In this document: positions 35,149-44,751 of the stretch, in pieces
How the letters are laid out: each line of letters opens with the position of its first letter
Numbering within the stretch: position 1 is the first letter of the stretch
Assembly: GCA_045591095.1 (NCBI GenBank)
Contig: JAZNSF010000027.1
Span: forward strand, 1 to 64,000
From: SIG440 sp045591095
GTDB taxonomy: Bacteria; Bacillota; Clostridia; Monoglobales; Monoglobaceae
DNA: 64,000 bases
Reading direction: 5' to 3'
Position numbers and translations under genes: made by a program
The notes under the pieces: generated by a model
Told to the model about the DNA's origin: nothing
The model's input: the letters and a program-made list of their open reading frames with translations, nothing else
Database searches by the model: none

Positions 35149-36465
35149 TCAGTCAAGTATTTTTTTCATACTTTCTACAAGGTCGGCATTGCTTTCGGTT
35201 TTCATAAGGCGATTTATTATAAGTTCAGTGACCTCCGCTGTACTTTTGTTGCTATAAGCCTTTCTGATACTTAAAACTGCCCCCAGTTCCTCTGCCGACA
35301 GCAAAAGCTCCTCGTGGCGCGTTCCGGTCTTTGCAATATCAACCGCAGGGAATATCCGTCTTTCCTGAAGCGCGCTGTCAAGGCGTATCTCCATATTGCC
35401 TGTACCCTTAAACTCCTCAAATATAACATCGTCCATACGGCTTCCGGTCTCGATAAGTGCAGTTGCAAGAATTGTAAGACTTCCGCCCTCCTCAACATTT
35501 CGTGCCGCACCAAAAAACCGTTTTGGCTTAAATAATGCACCGGGGTCAATACCCCCAGACAAAGTTCTGCCCGAAGGCTGAACAATCAAATTGTATGCAC
35601 GAGAAAGCCTTGTAAGGCTGTCAAGGAGTATCACAACGTCCTTTTTATGCTCAACCAATCGCTTTGCCCGTTCCAGAACAATCTCTGCGACTTTTGCGTG
35701 GTTTGAAGGCTCTTCGTCAAAAGTGGAATAAATAATATCGCCCTTGATGCTTCGCTGCATATCGGTAACTTCCTCGGGTCTTTCGTCAATAAGAAGCATT
35801 ATCAGCTTTACATCGGGGTTATTTTCGGTTATGCTGTTTGCTATATTTTTTAAAATAGTGGTCTTTCCTGCCTTGGGTGGCGCTACAATAATACCCCTTT
35901 GTCCCTTGCCTATTGGCGCAATAAGGTCAATAAGTCTGGTAGAATAATCCATTTTCCCCCGTTCAAGTTTCAGTCTTTCGTTGGGGTAAACAGGTGTCAA
36001 ATCATCAAATGCTTTTCGCCTGATTGAAACATCTACCTTGTCACCATTTACCGTCTGCACATAAAGCAGCGCCTGATACCTTTCGCCCTCGTGCTGCATA
36101 CGGGTATTGCCTACAATAAAGTCCCCGGTTTTTAGATTAAATCTTCGTATCTGATTTGACGAAACATACACATCGTTTTCGCCCGACTGGTAATTGTCGC
36201 TTCGCAAAAAGCCGTAGCCGTCCGCCATAACCTCAAGTACACCACTCATCAAGTTGGTACGTCTTACGGGGTCAGTATAAGTTATATCTTCTACCTTTGT
36301 TTCATCCTGAGTCTCTTTAGAAGCGATAGGCTCGTTTTGTTTTGCGTCATTTATTTTCTCCATTAGCTCGCTCTTTTTAAGTTTGCTAACCGCTTTTACA
36401 CCGCATTTTAGGGCAAGTTCTTGTAATTCTTTCAGTTTAAGAGTTCCAAGGTCAATCTCGTTCAT
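35149..36465 (-). CDS. rho: Transcription termination factor Rho
   Basis: RNA-dependent hexameric helicase. The 438-residue protein has a Rho N-terminal helical domain (LGTLKLKELQELALKCGV), the cold-shock-like RNA-binding domain (GVLEVMADGYGFLRSDNYQ near 75), then the ATPase with Walker A PPKAGKTTI near 200, Walker B VVILLDSLTRLSRAYN near 285 and the R-loop region near 330. A short Glu/Lys-rich linker separates the first two. It overlaps the cvpA stop by 4 nt. Confidence 0.97.
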   Translation of the reverse strand: MNEIDLGTLKLKELQELALKCGVKAVSKLKKSELMEKINDAKQNEPIASKETQDETKVEDITYTDPVRRTNLMSGVLEVMADGYGFLRSDNYQSGENDVYVSSNQIRRFNLKTGDFIVGNTRMQHEGERYQALLYVQTVNGDKVDVSIRRKAFDDLTPVYPNERLKLERGKMDYSTRLIDLIAPIGKGQRGIIVAPPKAGKTTILKNIANSITENNPDVKLIMLLIDERPEEVTDMQRSIKGDIIYSTFDEEPSNHAKVAEIVLERAKRLVEHKKDVVILLDSLTRLSRAYNLIVQPSGRTLSGGIDPGALFKPKRFFGAARNVEEGGSLTILATALIETGSRMDDVIFEEFKGTGNMEIRLDSALQERRIFPAVDIAKTGTRHEELLLSAEELGAVLSIRKAYSNKSTAEVTELIINRLMKTESNADLVESMKKILD

Positions 36466-37061
36466 TTATTCTGATTCCCCTTTCCCAAAAGGTTCAAAAT
36501 CATATTATTTTCATATATTTCGGACGCAAAGGTCGAAACCGAAATCTCTCTTGCCATCGAGCTATCTTTTTCAAGCGGTAAAAATAAAACCACTACTGCA
36601 CAAACTATGTAAAGCACCAAAATTCCAACCAATCCACCCAAAACACCGCCGCCCAAACGGTTAAACTGTTTTACAACAGGAAGCTTGGTAAATATTCCAA
36701 GCAGATTTCCAACCAGACGAATTATAATCTTGCTGGCTATAAGAATTATAATAAAAGCGATAATATTAACAAGCAGTGAAGCAAAAGATGTTGATACACT
36801 GTTTATTCCGCTGTCTATGTAATTTTCAATTATCCCTAAAGCATCTCCCTGCGGCTTGATATTATCGCCGATAATCTCTACCAGCTTTTCATAAATGGGA
36901 GTTTTCATAAGTGCTCCTGATACAACAGGATATAACGAAAATGACAAAACAAGAGAAATCAGATATGATGCAATTTTTATGAGGGACCTCGTAAATCCTG
37001 CCCTATAGCCCGTATACACAAAAAATGCTACTATCAATACAACACAAATATCTGCCAGCAT
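36462..37061 (-). CDS. CvpA family membrane protein
   Basis: A 199-residue protein with four TM segments and the CvpA-type Gly motif VKQFNRLGGGVLGGLVG near 135-152. CvpA relatives affect envelope integrity and colicin V export; the exact activity is unknown. It overlaps rho by 4 nt and follows a DUF5711 protein, both of which appear to be envelope-linked. Confidence 0.85.
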   Translation of the reverse strand: MLADICVVLIVAFFVYTGYRAGFTRSLIKIASYLISLVLSFSLYPVVSGALMKTPIYEKLVEIIGDNIKPQGDALGIIENYIDSGINSVSTSFASLLVNIIAFIIILIASKIIIRLVGNLLGIFTKLPVVKQFNRLGGGVLGGLVGILVLYIVCAVVVLFLPLEKDSSMAREISVSTFASEIYENNMILNLLGKGNQNK

Positions 37062-37076
37062 TATACTTTCCTCCCA

Positions 37077-38174
37077 TTATTTTATGTTTATAATTTCAGC
37101 ACCGCCATCGCCCAGCGCAAGTATCTTCCGGCGGTCATTAAAGATTTTTATTGTTTTAATATCCCTGCTTATTTTAATTTCTTTAATCACTGACCCTTTG
37201 GGGTTAAGTCTTATAATCTTGTCATGGCTGACTGCAACAATGCACTCGCCGTTTACATCTATAGCACTGACCTCACCTCCGGTATCCACGCTGCCACGCA
37301 GCTTTCCGCCTGACGAATAACTTTCTAATATTGTGCTGTTGAGGCCGCTGTCAAAAGCAAGCACCATATTGTTCTGATTTTCGATATTGCATCTTAAAAG
37401 ACGTCTTCCCGAAAAATCAACCCTGAACTTTTCTTTTCCTGACCGTTTATAACCATAAAGCCCATTGTTAGATAAAGCTACCAAAACCCCGCTTTCGGCA
37501 TGCTGGAGTTTTGTAACAATCCCTTTAAGCTCAGCTATGCATTTTGGTTCTTCTTCAGACTTTGGATTGATAATTAAAATTCTGCTAAAAATTTCTTCCT
37601 TATCGGTTACAAGCTGCGAAACTGCTAAGCGATTGTTTGCCGAAATATCAATTGCACCAATATAACCCGAGCCGCTGTGCCATCTGAAAACTTCTTTTCC
37701 GTTGTCATCGTATAAGACCACCAGACCCTTATAACCAAGCTCGCCGGTAGATACGGCTATATAACCATTTTTATTCACCCTTGCAGATAATATTTCATTT
37801 TGAGTCTCAATTTCCGAAACCATTTTTTCGCCCTGAAAGGTTCGTAACTTCCTGCCGTTTAGGTCGGCAAGCAAAATTTTTTCTCCTTTGACCATAGCAT
37901 AAGGCGAAGTTGCAGCTGCTACCATGGTCCAGATTTCCCGTCCAGACTTGTCAACAGCATATATCCCTTCATTGTTTAGCATAAGCATTTCGTTTTTATA
38001 AGGCGTAACGTCATACTCAATCCCGGTCTCAAAGCTAAGATTAACCGAATCCTGTTTTAAGACAAAATCGCTTATTTCGGGATTTGAAAAAAACATCACC
38101 AAAGCAGCCGCAATTATTATCAAAATAGCGACTATTCTCTTTTTGTTAAGTGCTTTTTTAAAATCGACTTTCAT
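37077..38174 (-). CDS. DUF5711-like membrane-anchored beta-propeller protein
   Basis: A 365-residue protein with one N-terminal TM helix (about 13-30) and an ectodomain of repeated beta blades of the PQQ/WD40 type (for example NEGIYAVDKSGREIW and NNGLYGYKRSGKEKF, each ending in an aromatic 'G..W/F' turn). It resembles proteins annotated DUF5711 in Clostridia; I recall no assigned function. It lies between truA and cvpA. Confidence 0.65.
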   Translation of the reverse strand: MKVDFKKALNKKRIVAILIIIAAALVMFFSNPEISDFVLKQDSVNLSFETGIEYDVTPYKNEMLMLNNEGIYAVDKSGREIWTMVAAATSPYAMVKGEKILLADLNGRKLRTFQGEKMVSEIETQNEILSARVNKNGYIAVSTGELGYKGLVVLYDDNGKEVFRWHSGSGYIGAIDISANNRLAVSQLVTDKEEIFSRILIINPKSEEEPKCIAELKGIVTKLQHAESGVLVALSNNGLYGYKRSGKEKFRVDFSGRRLLRCNIENQNNMVLAFDSGLNSTILESYSSGGKLRGSVDTGGEVSAIDVNGECIVAVSHDKIIRLNPKGSVIKEIKISRDIKTIKIFNDRRKILALGDGGAEIINIK

Positions 38175-38193
38175 TTTATCACCCTAAAATTCT

Positions 38194-38940
38194 TTAGTAA
38201 AAAACCTTTTTCAAACACAGTCCCTCAGGAGGCGCGGTCATTCCGGCTTTTTTGCGGTCACATCTGTTTATTATATCTTCTATGCTGCTTTCAGAAATTC
38301 TCCCAGCTCCTACTTCCATAACGCTCCCTGCTATACTTCTTACCATATTATAAAGAAATGCATCAGCCTCTACCTCGATTTCTATCTGCTCGGGCCAATC
38401 AGGGCTTTGTCTTACCACACAGTCCCTTATTGTCCTTACAGTGGTTTTTTGCGAGCCGCCTGCTGCCATAAACGCCGAAAAATCATGCGTTCCTAAAAAA
38501 GCATTCGCGGCTTTCTTCATCTTTTCGATATCCAGTTTGTATGGTACAAACCATGTATATTTTGAAGTAAATGGATTTTGAATGTTAGAATTCCAAATTT
38601 TGTAGATATACCTCTTCCCCAAAGACGAAAACCTTGCGTTAAAATCATCACTTGCAATCCAGGCATCTAAAGCCGAAATGGAATCGCCCACAAGATGATT
38701 GTTGATAGCAAAGGGAAGCTTCTCTATAGGTATTTTTGAATTACTTTTAAAATTAAAAACATACTCAAATGCATGAACACCCGCATCTGTTCGGCTGCAG
38801 CCGCACACCGAAATTTCTTCACCCAAAAGCTCGGACAAAACAGTTTCCATACGCTGTTGCACAGTTACTGCGTTTTTCTGAAACTGCCAGCCGTGATAAT
38901 TTGAGCCATCATACATTATTTTTACAGCAATATTTTTCAT
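38194..38940 (-). CDS. truA: tRNA pseudouridine(38-40) synthase TruA
   Basis: Forms pseudouridine at positions 38-40 of tRNA. The 248-residue protein has YDGSNYHGWQFQ near 10-20, the catalytic Asp in CGCSRTDAGVHA near 50-60 and FLYNMVRSIAG near 200. Start chosen at ATG 38940 (MKNIAVKIMYDG); an ATG four codons upstream is possible. The ecfA1-ecfA2-ecfT-truA order is the common Bacillota arrangement. Confidence 0.95.
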   Translation of the reverse strand: MKNIAVKIMYDGSNYHGWQFQKNAVTVQQRMETVLSELLGEEISVCGCSRTDAGVHAFEYVFNFKSNSKIPIEKLPFAINNHLVGDSISALDAWIASDDFNARFSSLGKRYIYKIWNSNIQNPFTSKYTWFVPYKLDIEKMKKAANAFLGTHDFSAFMAAGGSQKTTVRTIRDCVVRQSPDWPEQIEIEVEADAFLYNMVRSIAGSVMEVGAGRISESSIEDIINRCDRKKAGMTAPPEGLCLKKVFY

Positions 38941-38955
38941 AGCAAGCACCATGCC

Positions 38956-39753
38956 CTAAAATTTGTTTACAAACAGAATTAAAGCCGAAAATGCGATTAC
39001 AACCGCAAAGCAAATACCATCCCTGAAAGTAAATTTCAGTTCGCGAAGCCTTGTCCTGTTCTCGCCGCCACGATAGCAGCGGCACTCCATGGCAACCGCC
39101 AAATCATCCGCACGTCTGAATGCACTTACAAAAAGCGGGATAAGTATAGGTATCATTGCCTTTGCTCGGTTTAAAATATTTCCACTTTCAAAATCGGCTC
39201 CTCTTGCTGTCTGCGCCTTTATTATCTTGTCGGTTTCTTCCAAAAGTGTGGGCACAAACCTTAAGGCAATTGTCATCATCATTGCAAATTCGTGGGCAGG
39301 AACGCCTAGTTTTTTTAGGGGCGAGAGTAAATTCTCTATCCCGTCTGTCAGGGTAATCGGAGATGTTGTAAGAGTGAGTAAAGACGTGCCAAGGACAAGT
39401 AAAAACAGCCTTAAAACCATATAGATAGCAGCTGCGAGACCCTCGTTTGTTATCTTTACAAATCCCCATTGCCACAGAACTTTTCCGTCTGTTAAAAAAA
39501 GATTAAAAAGTGCAGTAATCACCACAAACACCATGATTGGCTTTAATCCCTTAAGCACAAACCTTACCGGGATTTTGGACGAAAAAATCACGAAAGCAGC
39601 GAAAACCAGAAGCACAGCATACCCTAAAAAGTTCTTTATGCAAAAAATCACTGTTATATATATTATTATACACAAAATTTTTGTCCGCGGGTCAAGCCTG
39701 TGAATAAACGAACTACCCGGGAAATATTGACCAAGGGTAATATCCTTAAGCAT
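38956..39753 (-). CDS. ecfT: Energy-coupling factor transporter transmembrane protein EcfT
   Basis: Scaffold subunit that links the ECF ATPases with substrate-binding S components for vitamins or metals. The 265-residue protein has about six TM segments and the coupling-helix motifs AQTARGADFESG near 195 and MECRCYRGGENRTR near 228, with DPRTKI near the N-terminus. No S component gene is in the window, consistent with a shared group II ECF module. Confidence 0.95.
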   Translation of the reverse strand: MLKDITLGQYFPGSSFIHRLDPRTKILCIIIYITVIFCIKNFLGYAVLLVFAAFVIFSSKIPVRFVLKGLKPIMVFVVITALFNLFLTDGKVLWQWGFVKITNEGLAAAIYMVLRLFLLVLGTSLLTLTTSPITLTDGIENLLSPLKKLGVPAHEFAMMMTIALRFVPTLLEETDKIIKAQTARGADFESGNILNRAKAMIPILIPLFVSAFRRADDLAVAMECRCYRGGENRTRLRELKFTFRDGICFAVVIAFSALILFVNKF

Positions 39754-39757
39754 GCTG

Positions 39758-40612
39758 TCACCTCTTTTCGTCTTTCAGTATTTTTTCAATTTCTGCCTTT
39801 GCAACGTCCAGTGTATATATCCCTTCCGGCAAAGTAAAACCATTTTCGCGAAGTTTGTCACAGATTTCGGTAATCTGTGGCACCGAAAGTCCCATCTCTG
39901 GCAGTTCCTTTGACCTTTTAAATATTTCTGATGTTTTGTCAAACATCTGAAGGCTACCATGGTTCATAACCATAATCTTTTCGGTAAGGTTTGCTAAATC
40001 CTCCATACTGTGCGAAACAAGGATTACAGTAATCCCAAGCTTTTGATGCATATCCTTGATTTTAGCAAGAATTTCGTCACGACCTTTGGGGTCAAGACCT
40101 GCCGTCGGCTCATCAAGAATAAGAAGCTTTGGCTCCATTGCAAGCACACCCGCAATCGCAACACGTCTCTTTTGCCCGCCCGAAAGTTCAAATGGCGATT
40201 TTCCCAAAATTTCGGGCGAAATGCCTACAAGCTCTGCCGAAGTTTCAACACGCCTTTTTATTTCTTCCTTCGAAAGTCCCATATTTGTAGGGCCAAAAGC
40301 AATATCCTTAAACACAGTTTCTTCAAACAGCTGATACTCAGGATACTGCATAACAAGACCGGTCTTAAACCTTATCTTTCGTTTGTCGCAGTTTTTTGAA
40401 TGAAGCACCTCGCCATCAATCTCGATTGTGCCTAATGTTGGCTTTATAAGTCCCGCTATCATTTGGATAAGGGTAGACTTACCCGAGCCTGTGTGCCCCA
40501 TAAGCCCAACAAACTCCCCAGAACTTATGGTAGCAGTAACATTTTCGACAGCCGCGGCTTCAAAAGGTCCACCGCTCATATAGGTATAGCTTACGCCATT
40601 TAATTTAATCAT
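39758..40612 (-). CDS. ecfA2: Energy-coupling factor transporter ATP-binding protein EcfA2
   Basis: ABC ATPase of the ECF module, 284 residues: Walker A GHTGSGKST near 40, the Q-loop VMQYPEYQLFEETV near 90, signature LSGGQKRR near 145 and Walker B LLILDEPTAGLDP near 165. Start at ATG 40612 (GAGGGG upstream), overlapping ecfA1 by 8 nt. Confidence 0.95.
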   Translation of the reverse strand: MIKLNGVSYTYMSGGPFEAAAVENVTATISSGEFVGLMGHTGSGKSTLIQMIAGLIKPTLGTIEIDGEVLHSKNCDKRKIRFKTGLVMQYPEYQLFEETVFKDIAFGPTNMGLSKEEIKRRVETSAELVGISPEILGKSPFELSGGQKRRVAIAGVLAMEPKLLILDEPTAGLDPKGRDEILAKIKDMHQKLGITVILVSHSMEDLANLTEKIMVMNHGSLQMFDKTSEIFKRSKELPEMGLSVPQITEICDKLRENGFTLPEGIYTLDVAKAEIEKILKDEKR

Positions 40613-41501
40613 TATCCGCACCCCTCTTTTGGTGGTATGCTTTAAGAATTTTATCTACACATTCATCTGCTGTGAGTGTATCGGTTTCAAAGTCAAAGCC
40701 CGAATTTTTTAGTAAGAAAGCAAGCTCTGTTGCCTGAGGCACATCAAGGCCTATAGCTTTCAGTTCTTCGACTCTTGAAAATACCTCTTTTGGAGCACCC
40801 TCCATAAGAATTTTCCCGTGGTCAATAACAATCACGCGGTCCGCCTGTGCCGCTTCATCCATAAAATGTGTAATCATTACAACCGTCATGCCTTCTTCAC
40901 GGTTCAGTTTCTTTACGGTTTCCATTATCTCGCGTCTGCCTTGGGGGTCAAGCATGGCAGTTGGCTCGTCCATAACAATCACATCAGGTTTCATGGCAAG
41001 GACTCCTGCAATTGCAATTCGCTGTTTTTGTCCGCCCGAAAGCATATGTGGGGCATGCTTTTTAAACTCGGCCATATTAACAGCCGAGAGTGCATAGTCC
41101 ACCCTCTCTTGTATTTCATGTTGGGGAACACCCAAATTTTCGGGGGCAAACGCCACGTCTTCCTCTACAATTGTTGCCACCAGTTGATTGTCAGGGTTTT
41201 GAAAAACCATTCCAACACGCTGTCTTATATCATAGAGTTTTTCCTCATCGTTTGTCACTACGCCGTCAACCAAGACAGTCCCTTTGTCAGGCACAAGTAT
41301 CGCATTTAGATGCTTGGCAAGGGTGGATTTTCCCGAGCCATTGTGACCTAAAATCGCCAAAAACTCACCTTTTTTTATACTAAGGCTAACGTCTTTCAGC
41401 ACACGGCTACCGCCGGTTTCTTCGGTGCTTTCGTAAAGGAATTCTACGTTATTTATTTCAATCAGGTTGTCTTTTTCTTTTGTGTCCAAATTTTCACCCA
41501 C
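40605..41501 (-). CDS. ecfA1: Energy-coupling factor transporter ATP-binding protein EcfA1
   Basis: Partner ABC ATPase of EcfA2, 298 residues: Walker A GHNGSGKST near 52, Q-loop VFQNPDNQLVATIV near 100, signature LSGGQKQR near 157, Walker B VIVMDEPTAMLDP near 175. The N-terminal ~15 residues are an extension before the ABC core. First of the ECF genes. Confidence 0.95.
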   Translation of the reverse strand: MGENLDTKEKDNLIEINNVEFLYESTEETGGSRVLKDVSLSIKKGEFLAILGHNGSGKSTLAKHLNAILVPDKGTVLVDGVVTNDEEKLYDIRQRVGMVFQNPDNQLVATIVEEDVAFAPENLGVPQHEIQERVDYALSAVNMAEFKKHAPHMLSGGQKQRIAIAGVLAMKPDVIVMDEPTAMLDPQGRREIMETVKKLNREEGMTVVMITHFMDEAAQADRVIVIDHGKILMEGAPKEVFSRVEELKAIGLDVPQATELAFLLKNSGFDFETDTLTADECVDKILKAYHQKRGADND

Positions 41502-41514
41502 TTTTAGTAAAGGT

Positions 41515-42387
41515 TTATTTTTGCCATCTGCCCGAATATCCGCAAGGGAGTCTAAGGCTATTGTTTGTAATAGGAAGCCCTACCTCGTCAACCGAGATAC
41601 TGCCTCCAAACCTTTTTTTAACTGTCATTTTCAAGATATTTTCAAGCACTCCGCCCGAAAGACCCGTTGTATAAGAATTTATAAGGAAAAAGAGGGGATT
41701 ATCCGACATAACTTCCATGCAAAGCTCTACTAAGCCAAAAAGCTCGTCCTCAATCTTCCACACTTCGCCTGACGGACCACGTCCATAAGACGGTGGGTCC
41801 ATAATAATCGCATCGTACTTTCTGCCGCGGCGGATTTCACGTTCAGTAAATTTTTTTACATCGTCAACAATGTATCGGATTGGCCGCGCCTCAAGTCCAG
41901 AAAGCTTGGCATTTTCCTTTGCCCAAGCAACCATACCTTTTGATGCATCAACGTGACAAACAGCTGCTCCTGCCTTGGATGCTGCCATAGTTGCGCCACC
42001 TGTGTAAGCAAAAAGGTTAAGAACATTTATATCGCTTCGTCCGCTGTTTCTTATAAGCTCAGAAAACCAGTCCCAGTTGGCAGCTTGCTCGGGGAAAAGT
42101 CCGGTATGCTTAAAGCCCATCATTTTTATACCAAAGGTGAGGTCGCCATAGTCTATTGTCCAGCTTTCGGGCATACCTTTTCGGCTTTCCCAATGGCCGC
42201 CGCCGGTGTTGCTTCGGTGATAATGGGCATCACTGCTATCCCACTTGTCGCTCATACTTGCCTTTGGAACACCCCACACAATCTGCGGGTCGGGGCGTCT
42301 TAAGATAATATCACCCCAACGCTCCAATTTTTCGCCACAGCTTGCATCAATCAGTTCGTAATCTTTCCATTTATCTGCTAAAAACAT
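41515..42387 (-). CDS. Class I SAM-dependent methyltransferase (RlmI-like, DPPSYGRG motif)
   Basis: A 290-residue Rossmann methyltransferase. SAM-binding NLFAYTGGATMAASKAGA lies near 145-160, with VDASKGMVAWAKEN next, and the catalytic IMDPPSYGRGPSG near 200. The pattern resembles the catalytic half of the RlmI/RlmK-type rRNA cytosine/guanine methyltransferases, without a PUA domain. The target is unknown. It lies 13 nt from both neighbours in the long operon. Confidence 0.8.
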   Translation of the reverse strand: MFLADKWKDYELIDASCGEKLERWGDIILRRPDPQIVWGVPKASMSDKWDSSDAHYHRSNTGGGHWESRKGMPESWTIDYGDLTFGIKMMGFKHTGLFPEQAANWDWFSELIRNSGRSDINVLNLFAYTGGATMAASKAGAAVCHVDASKGMVAWAKENAKLSGLEARPIRYIVDDVKKFTEREIRRGRKYDAIIMDPPSYGRGPSGEVWKIEDELFGLVELCMEVMSDNPLFFLINSYTTGLSGGVLENILKMTVKKRFGGSISVDEVGLPITNNSLRLPCGYSGRWQK

Positions 42388-42400
42388 AACTTTCCCCTTT

Positions 42401-43240
42401 TTAGGAATTTACAATATTCTCTACCTTGTCAATCGCTTTTTGAAGCCATTCTTTACCGTTAATTTCTTCTAAATTACCCGCATCACATTTTTCCGCAATC
42501 TCAGAGCGGATAGGGATTTGGCCAAGCGCCTCGAGGTCAAAGGCCTTTGCGGTTTCAAAAAGCTTGCTTTTGCCAAATACATCAATTTTCTTTTTGCAGT
42601 CAGGGCACTCTATATAGCTCATATTTTCTACAATACCAAGTATCGGTATATCCATAAGCCTTGCCATTTTTACTGCTTTTTCTACAATCATCGAAACAAG
42701 CTCTTGCGGTGATGTCACAACTATAATCCCATCAACCGGAAGCGACTGAAAAACAGTAAGCGGCACATCACCTGTCCCAGGCGGCATATCTACAAACATA
42801 CAGTCAATATCTTCCCAGATTACATCTGTCCAGAACTGTTTTACCGTTCCGCCGATAACCGGTCCACGCCATACGACCGGGTCAGTATCGTTTTCCAAAA
42901 GTAAATTTATTGACATTATCTTTGTGCCGTTCTTACTTACAGCAGGGAGTATTCCATACTCGCTGCCTGTTGCTTTTTCGGTTATGCCAAAAAGCTTGGG
43001 TATTGACGGTCCCGTAATATCTGCGTCCAAAACCGCACACCTATACCCCTCTTTTTGCACGCCCGCCGCCATAAGCGAAGTAACAAGCGACTTACCTACA
43101 CCGCCCTTGCCGCTCACAACACCTATAACCTTTTTAACGCTGCTCATCTGATTTTGTGGCGCAAGAAAGCTTTGAGGCTCTTTTCTTTCACTGCAGCTTT
43201 GGCCGCAACTTGAACAATCGTGTGTACAATTTTCGCTCAT
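42401..43240 (-). CDS. Mrp/NBP35-type ATPase, Fe-S cluster carrier
   Basis: A 279-residue P-loop ATPase of the Mrp family, which carries Fe-S clusters to apoproteins. N-terminal cysteine cluster CTHDCSSCGQSC (4 Cys), deviant Walker A GVVSGKGGVGKSLV near 36-50, DMPPGTGD near 145 and a CPDC bridging pair near 210. This cysteine-rich N-terminus is usual in clostridial Mrp. Confidence 0.93.
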   Translation of the reverse strand: MSENCTHDCSSCGQSCSERKEPQSFLAPQNQMSSVKKVIGVVSGKGGVGKSLVTSLMAAGVQKEGYRCAVLDADITGPSIPKLFGITEKATGSEYGILPAVSKNGTKIMSINLLLENDTDPVVWRGPVIGGTVKQFWTDVIWEDIDCMFVDMPPGTGDVPLTVFQSLPVDGIIVVTSPQELVSMIVEKAVKMARLMDIPILGIVENMSYIECPDCKKKIDVFGKSKLFETAKAFDLEALGQIPIRSEIAEKCDAGNLEEINGKEWLQKAIDKVENIVNS

Positions 43241-43255
43241 ATTCGTCTACCTCTC

Positions 43256-44722
43256 TTAGTTTAAAATATCAATAGCTCTCTGAAGCTGGTCGTCCACTTC
43301 AACCTTTGAAGTCTTTAGCTGGTCATAAAGATTCATCTGCGTTGTAATATCCAAAACCCCATACGGGAAAAGTCCGTCCAATTTTTGATATGTCGTAACA
43401 GCAATTTTTAGGTTTTCGTCATAAGTTTCATTAACATCACCAACAAAAATCCCCAAAAGTTTAAGCATCCGCTTTGCCAGCTCTACTTCCTTTCCCTTAT
43501 CGCCAAGGCGGTAGGTCTTTGAAAGAGAAAACATCTCAAACTCTGACATATTCACGGGTTTTGTGGAATTTTTCAGCTGTACTGTAGGGTTAATTCCCAC
43601 CTTGTGAATATTCCCACCGTTTGGTGTAAGGTAAAACGCCGAAGTATACTTTATAATGCCGCCATCCGTCGTCATGCCCATGGTCTGAACAGTACCTTTG
43701 CCAAAAGTCTTTTCGCCAACAGATTTTGCTACTCCGTTTTCGACCAAAGCTGCAGTCAAAACCTCTGACGCACTTGCACTCATGCCATTTACAAGCATAA
43801 CCACATTATATTTTTTGCCCTTGCCACTGGCTACATACCTTTTATTTAAAATTGACATCTTGTGTTCTTCGGTCGTAATCACCGCATCTTTTGGCAAAAA
43901 CATATCTGCGATAGCAACCGCCTGGTCAAGGTATCCGCCACCATTGTCACGTACGTCGATTATTATGTTTTTTATGCCCTTGCCGCTTATTTCACTAAGT
44001 GCCTTTTCAAACTCTTTGGCAACTGTATTTGTAAACGAATAAATCCGTATTTTGCCGATTTTTTTGCCTTCATTTTCGACTATTTCGTAATCTATCGGGT
44101 TTAGCACAACTTTTTCGCGCTTTATCAAAAAGCTTAAAGGCTCGGCTATGCCTGACCTTTTGATCTTGATTTTTACAATTGTTCCCTCTTTGCCACGGAT
44201 TTTGTCAAGGGCAGCCTCAAATTCCATTTTGGTAAGGTCAAATTCATCAGCACCGATGATTATGTCCCCCGCCTTGATGCCTGCACGTTCTGCAGGAGAT
44301 CCCGGTATTGGCTCGGACACTATTATATTGCTGCCGCTCGAAAATACATTTACGCCTATGCCGGTAACTTCCTCATTAAGTTCCTGCATAAACTTTTCGG
44401 CCTCAATTTTGTTGAAATATGCAGAATTTTCGTCGATTGACTCTAGAAGTGCTTTCATAACCGGCTCATAAAGGTCAGGATTATCCTTAAACACCGTTTC
44501 AAAGGCCGTTTTATAGAGGCTTTCCTTGGTAACTTCACCATACACAGAAAGTAGGGTGAGATTATTTATTATCTTCTCCATCTGCTGCGAGAGTGTCTGC
44601 TCCTGTTTTTCAGACGCCGATGTACCCAGGTCCTCGGCAAAAACAGACATTCCCACCGACGAAATCGCTATTGTTACTATCAATAAGCTTACTATAAGCT
44701 TTTTCATCACTTTTTCAAACAT
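43256..44722 (-). CDS. S41 C-terminal processing peptidase with peptidoglycan-binding domain
   Basis: A secreted or anchored serine protease of 488 residues: signal segment (about 8-28), helical N-terminal region, PDZ domain (about 115-200, GSPAERAGIKAGDIIIGAD), S41 catalytic core with Ser in NGMSASASEVLTAAL near 325 and Lys in GEKTFGKGTVQ near 350, and a C-terminal PG-binding-1 repeat (about 400-465, GDKGKEVELAKRMLKLLG). CtpB of B. subtilis acts in sporulation; this protein could have that role or a wall-turnover role. The PG-binding tail suggests wall localisation. AAGGAGCT precedes the start. Confidence 0.92.
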   Translation of the reverse strand: MFEKVMKKLIVSLLIVTIAISSVGMSVFAEDLGTSASEKQEQTLSQQMEKIINNLTLLSVYGEVTKESLYKTAFETVFKDNPDLYEPVMKALLESIDENSAYFNKIEAEKFMQELNEEVTGIGVNVFSSGSNIIVSEPIPGSPAERAGIKAGDIIIGADEFDLTKMEFEAALDKIRGKEGTIVKIKIKRSGIAEPLSFLIKREKVVLNPIDYEIVENEGKKIGKIRIYSFTNTVAKEFEKALSEISGKGIKNIIIDVRDNGGGYLDQAVAIADMFLPKDAVITTEEHKMSILNKRYVASGKGKKYNVVMLVNGMSASASEVLTAALVENGVAKSVGEKTFGKGTVQTMGMTTDGGIIKYTSAFYLTPNGGNIHKVGINPTVQLKNSTKPVNMSEFEMFSLSKTYRLGDKGKEVELAKRMLKLLGIFVGDVNETYDENLKIAVTTYQKLDGLFPYGVLDITTQMNLYDQLKTSKVEVDDQLQRAIDILN

Positions 44723-44751
44723 TTTATCAGCTCCTTAGCCCTTTGCTTAAA

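Noticed and set aside
42401..43240. N-terminal cysteine cluster of Mrp as a novelty
   Set aside because: The CxxxCxxCxxxC pattern is common in clostridial Mrp proteins.
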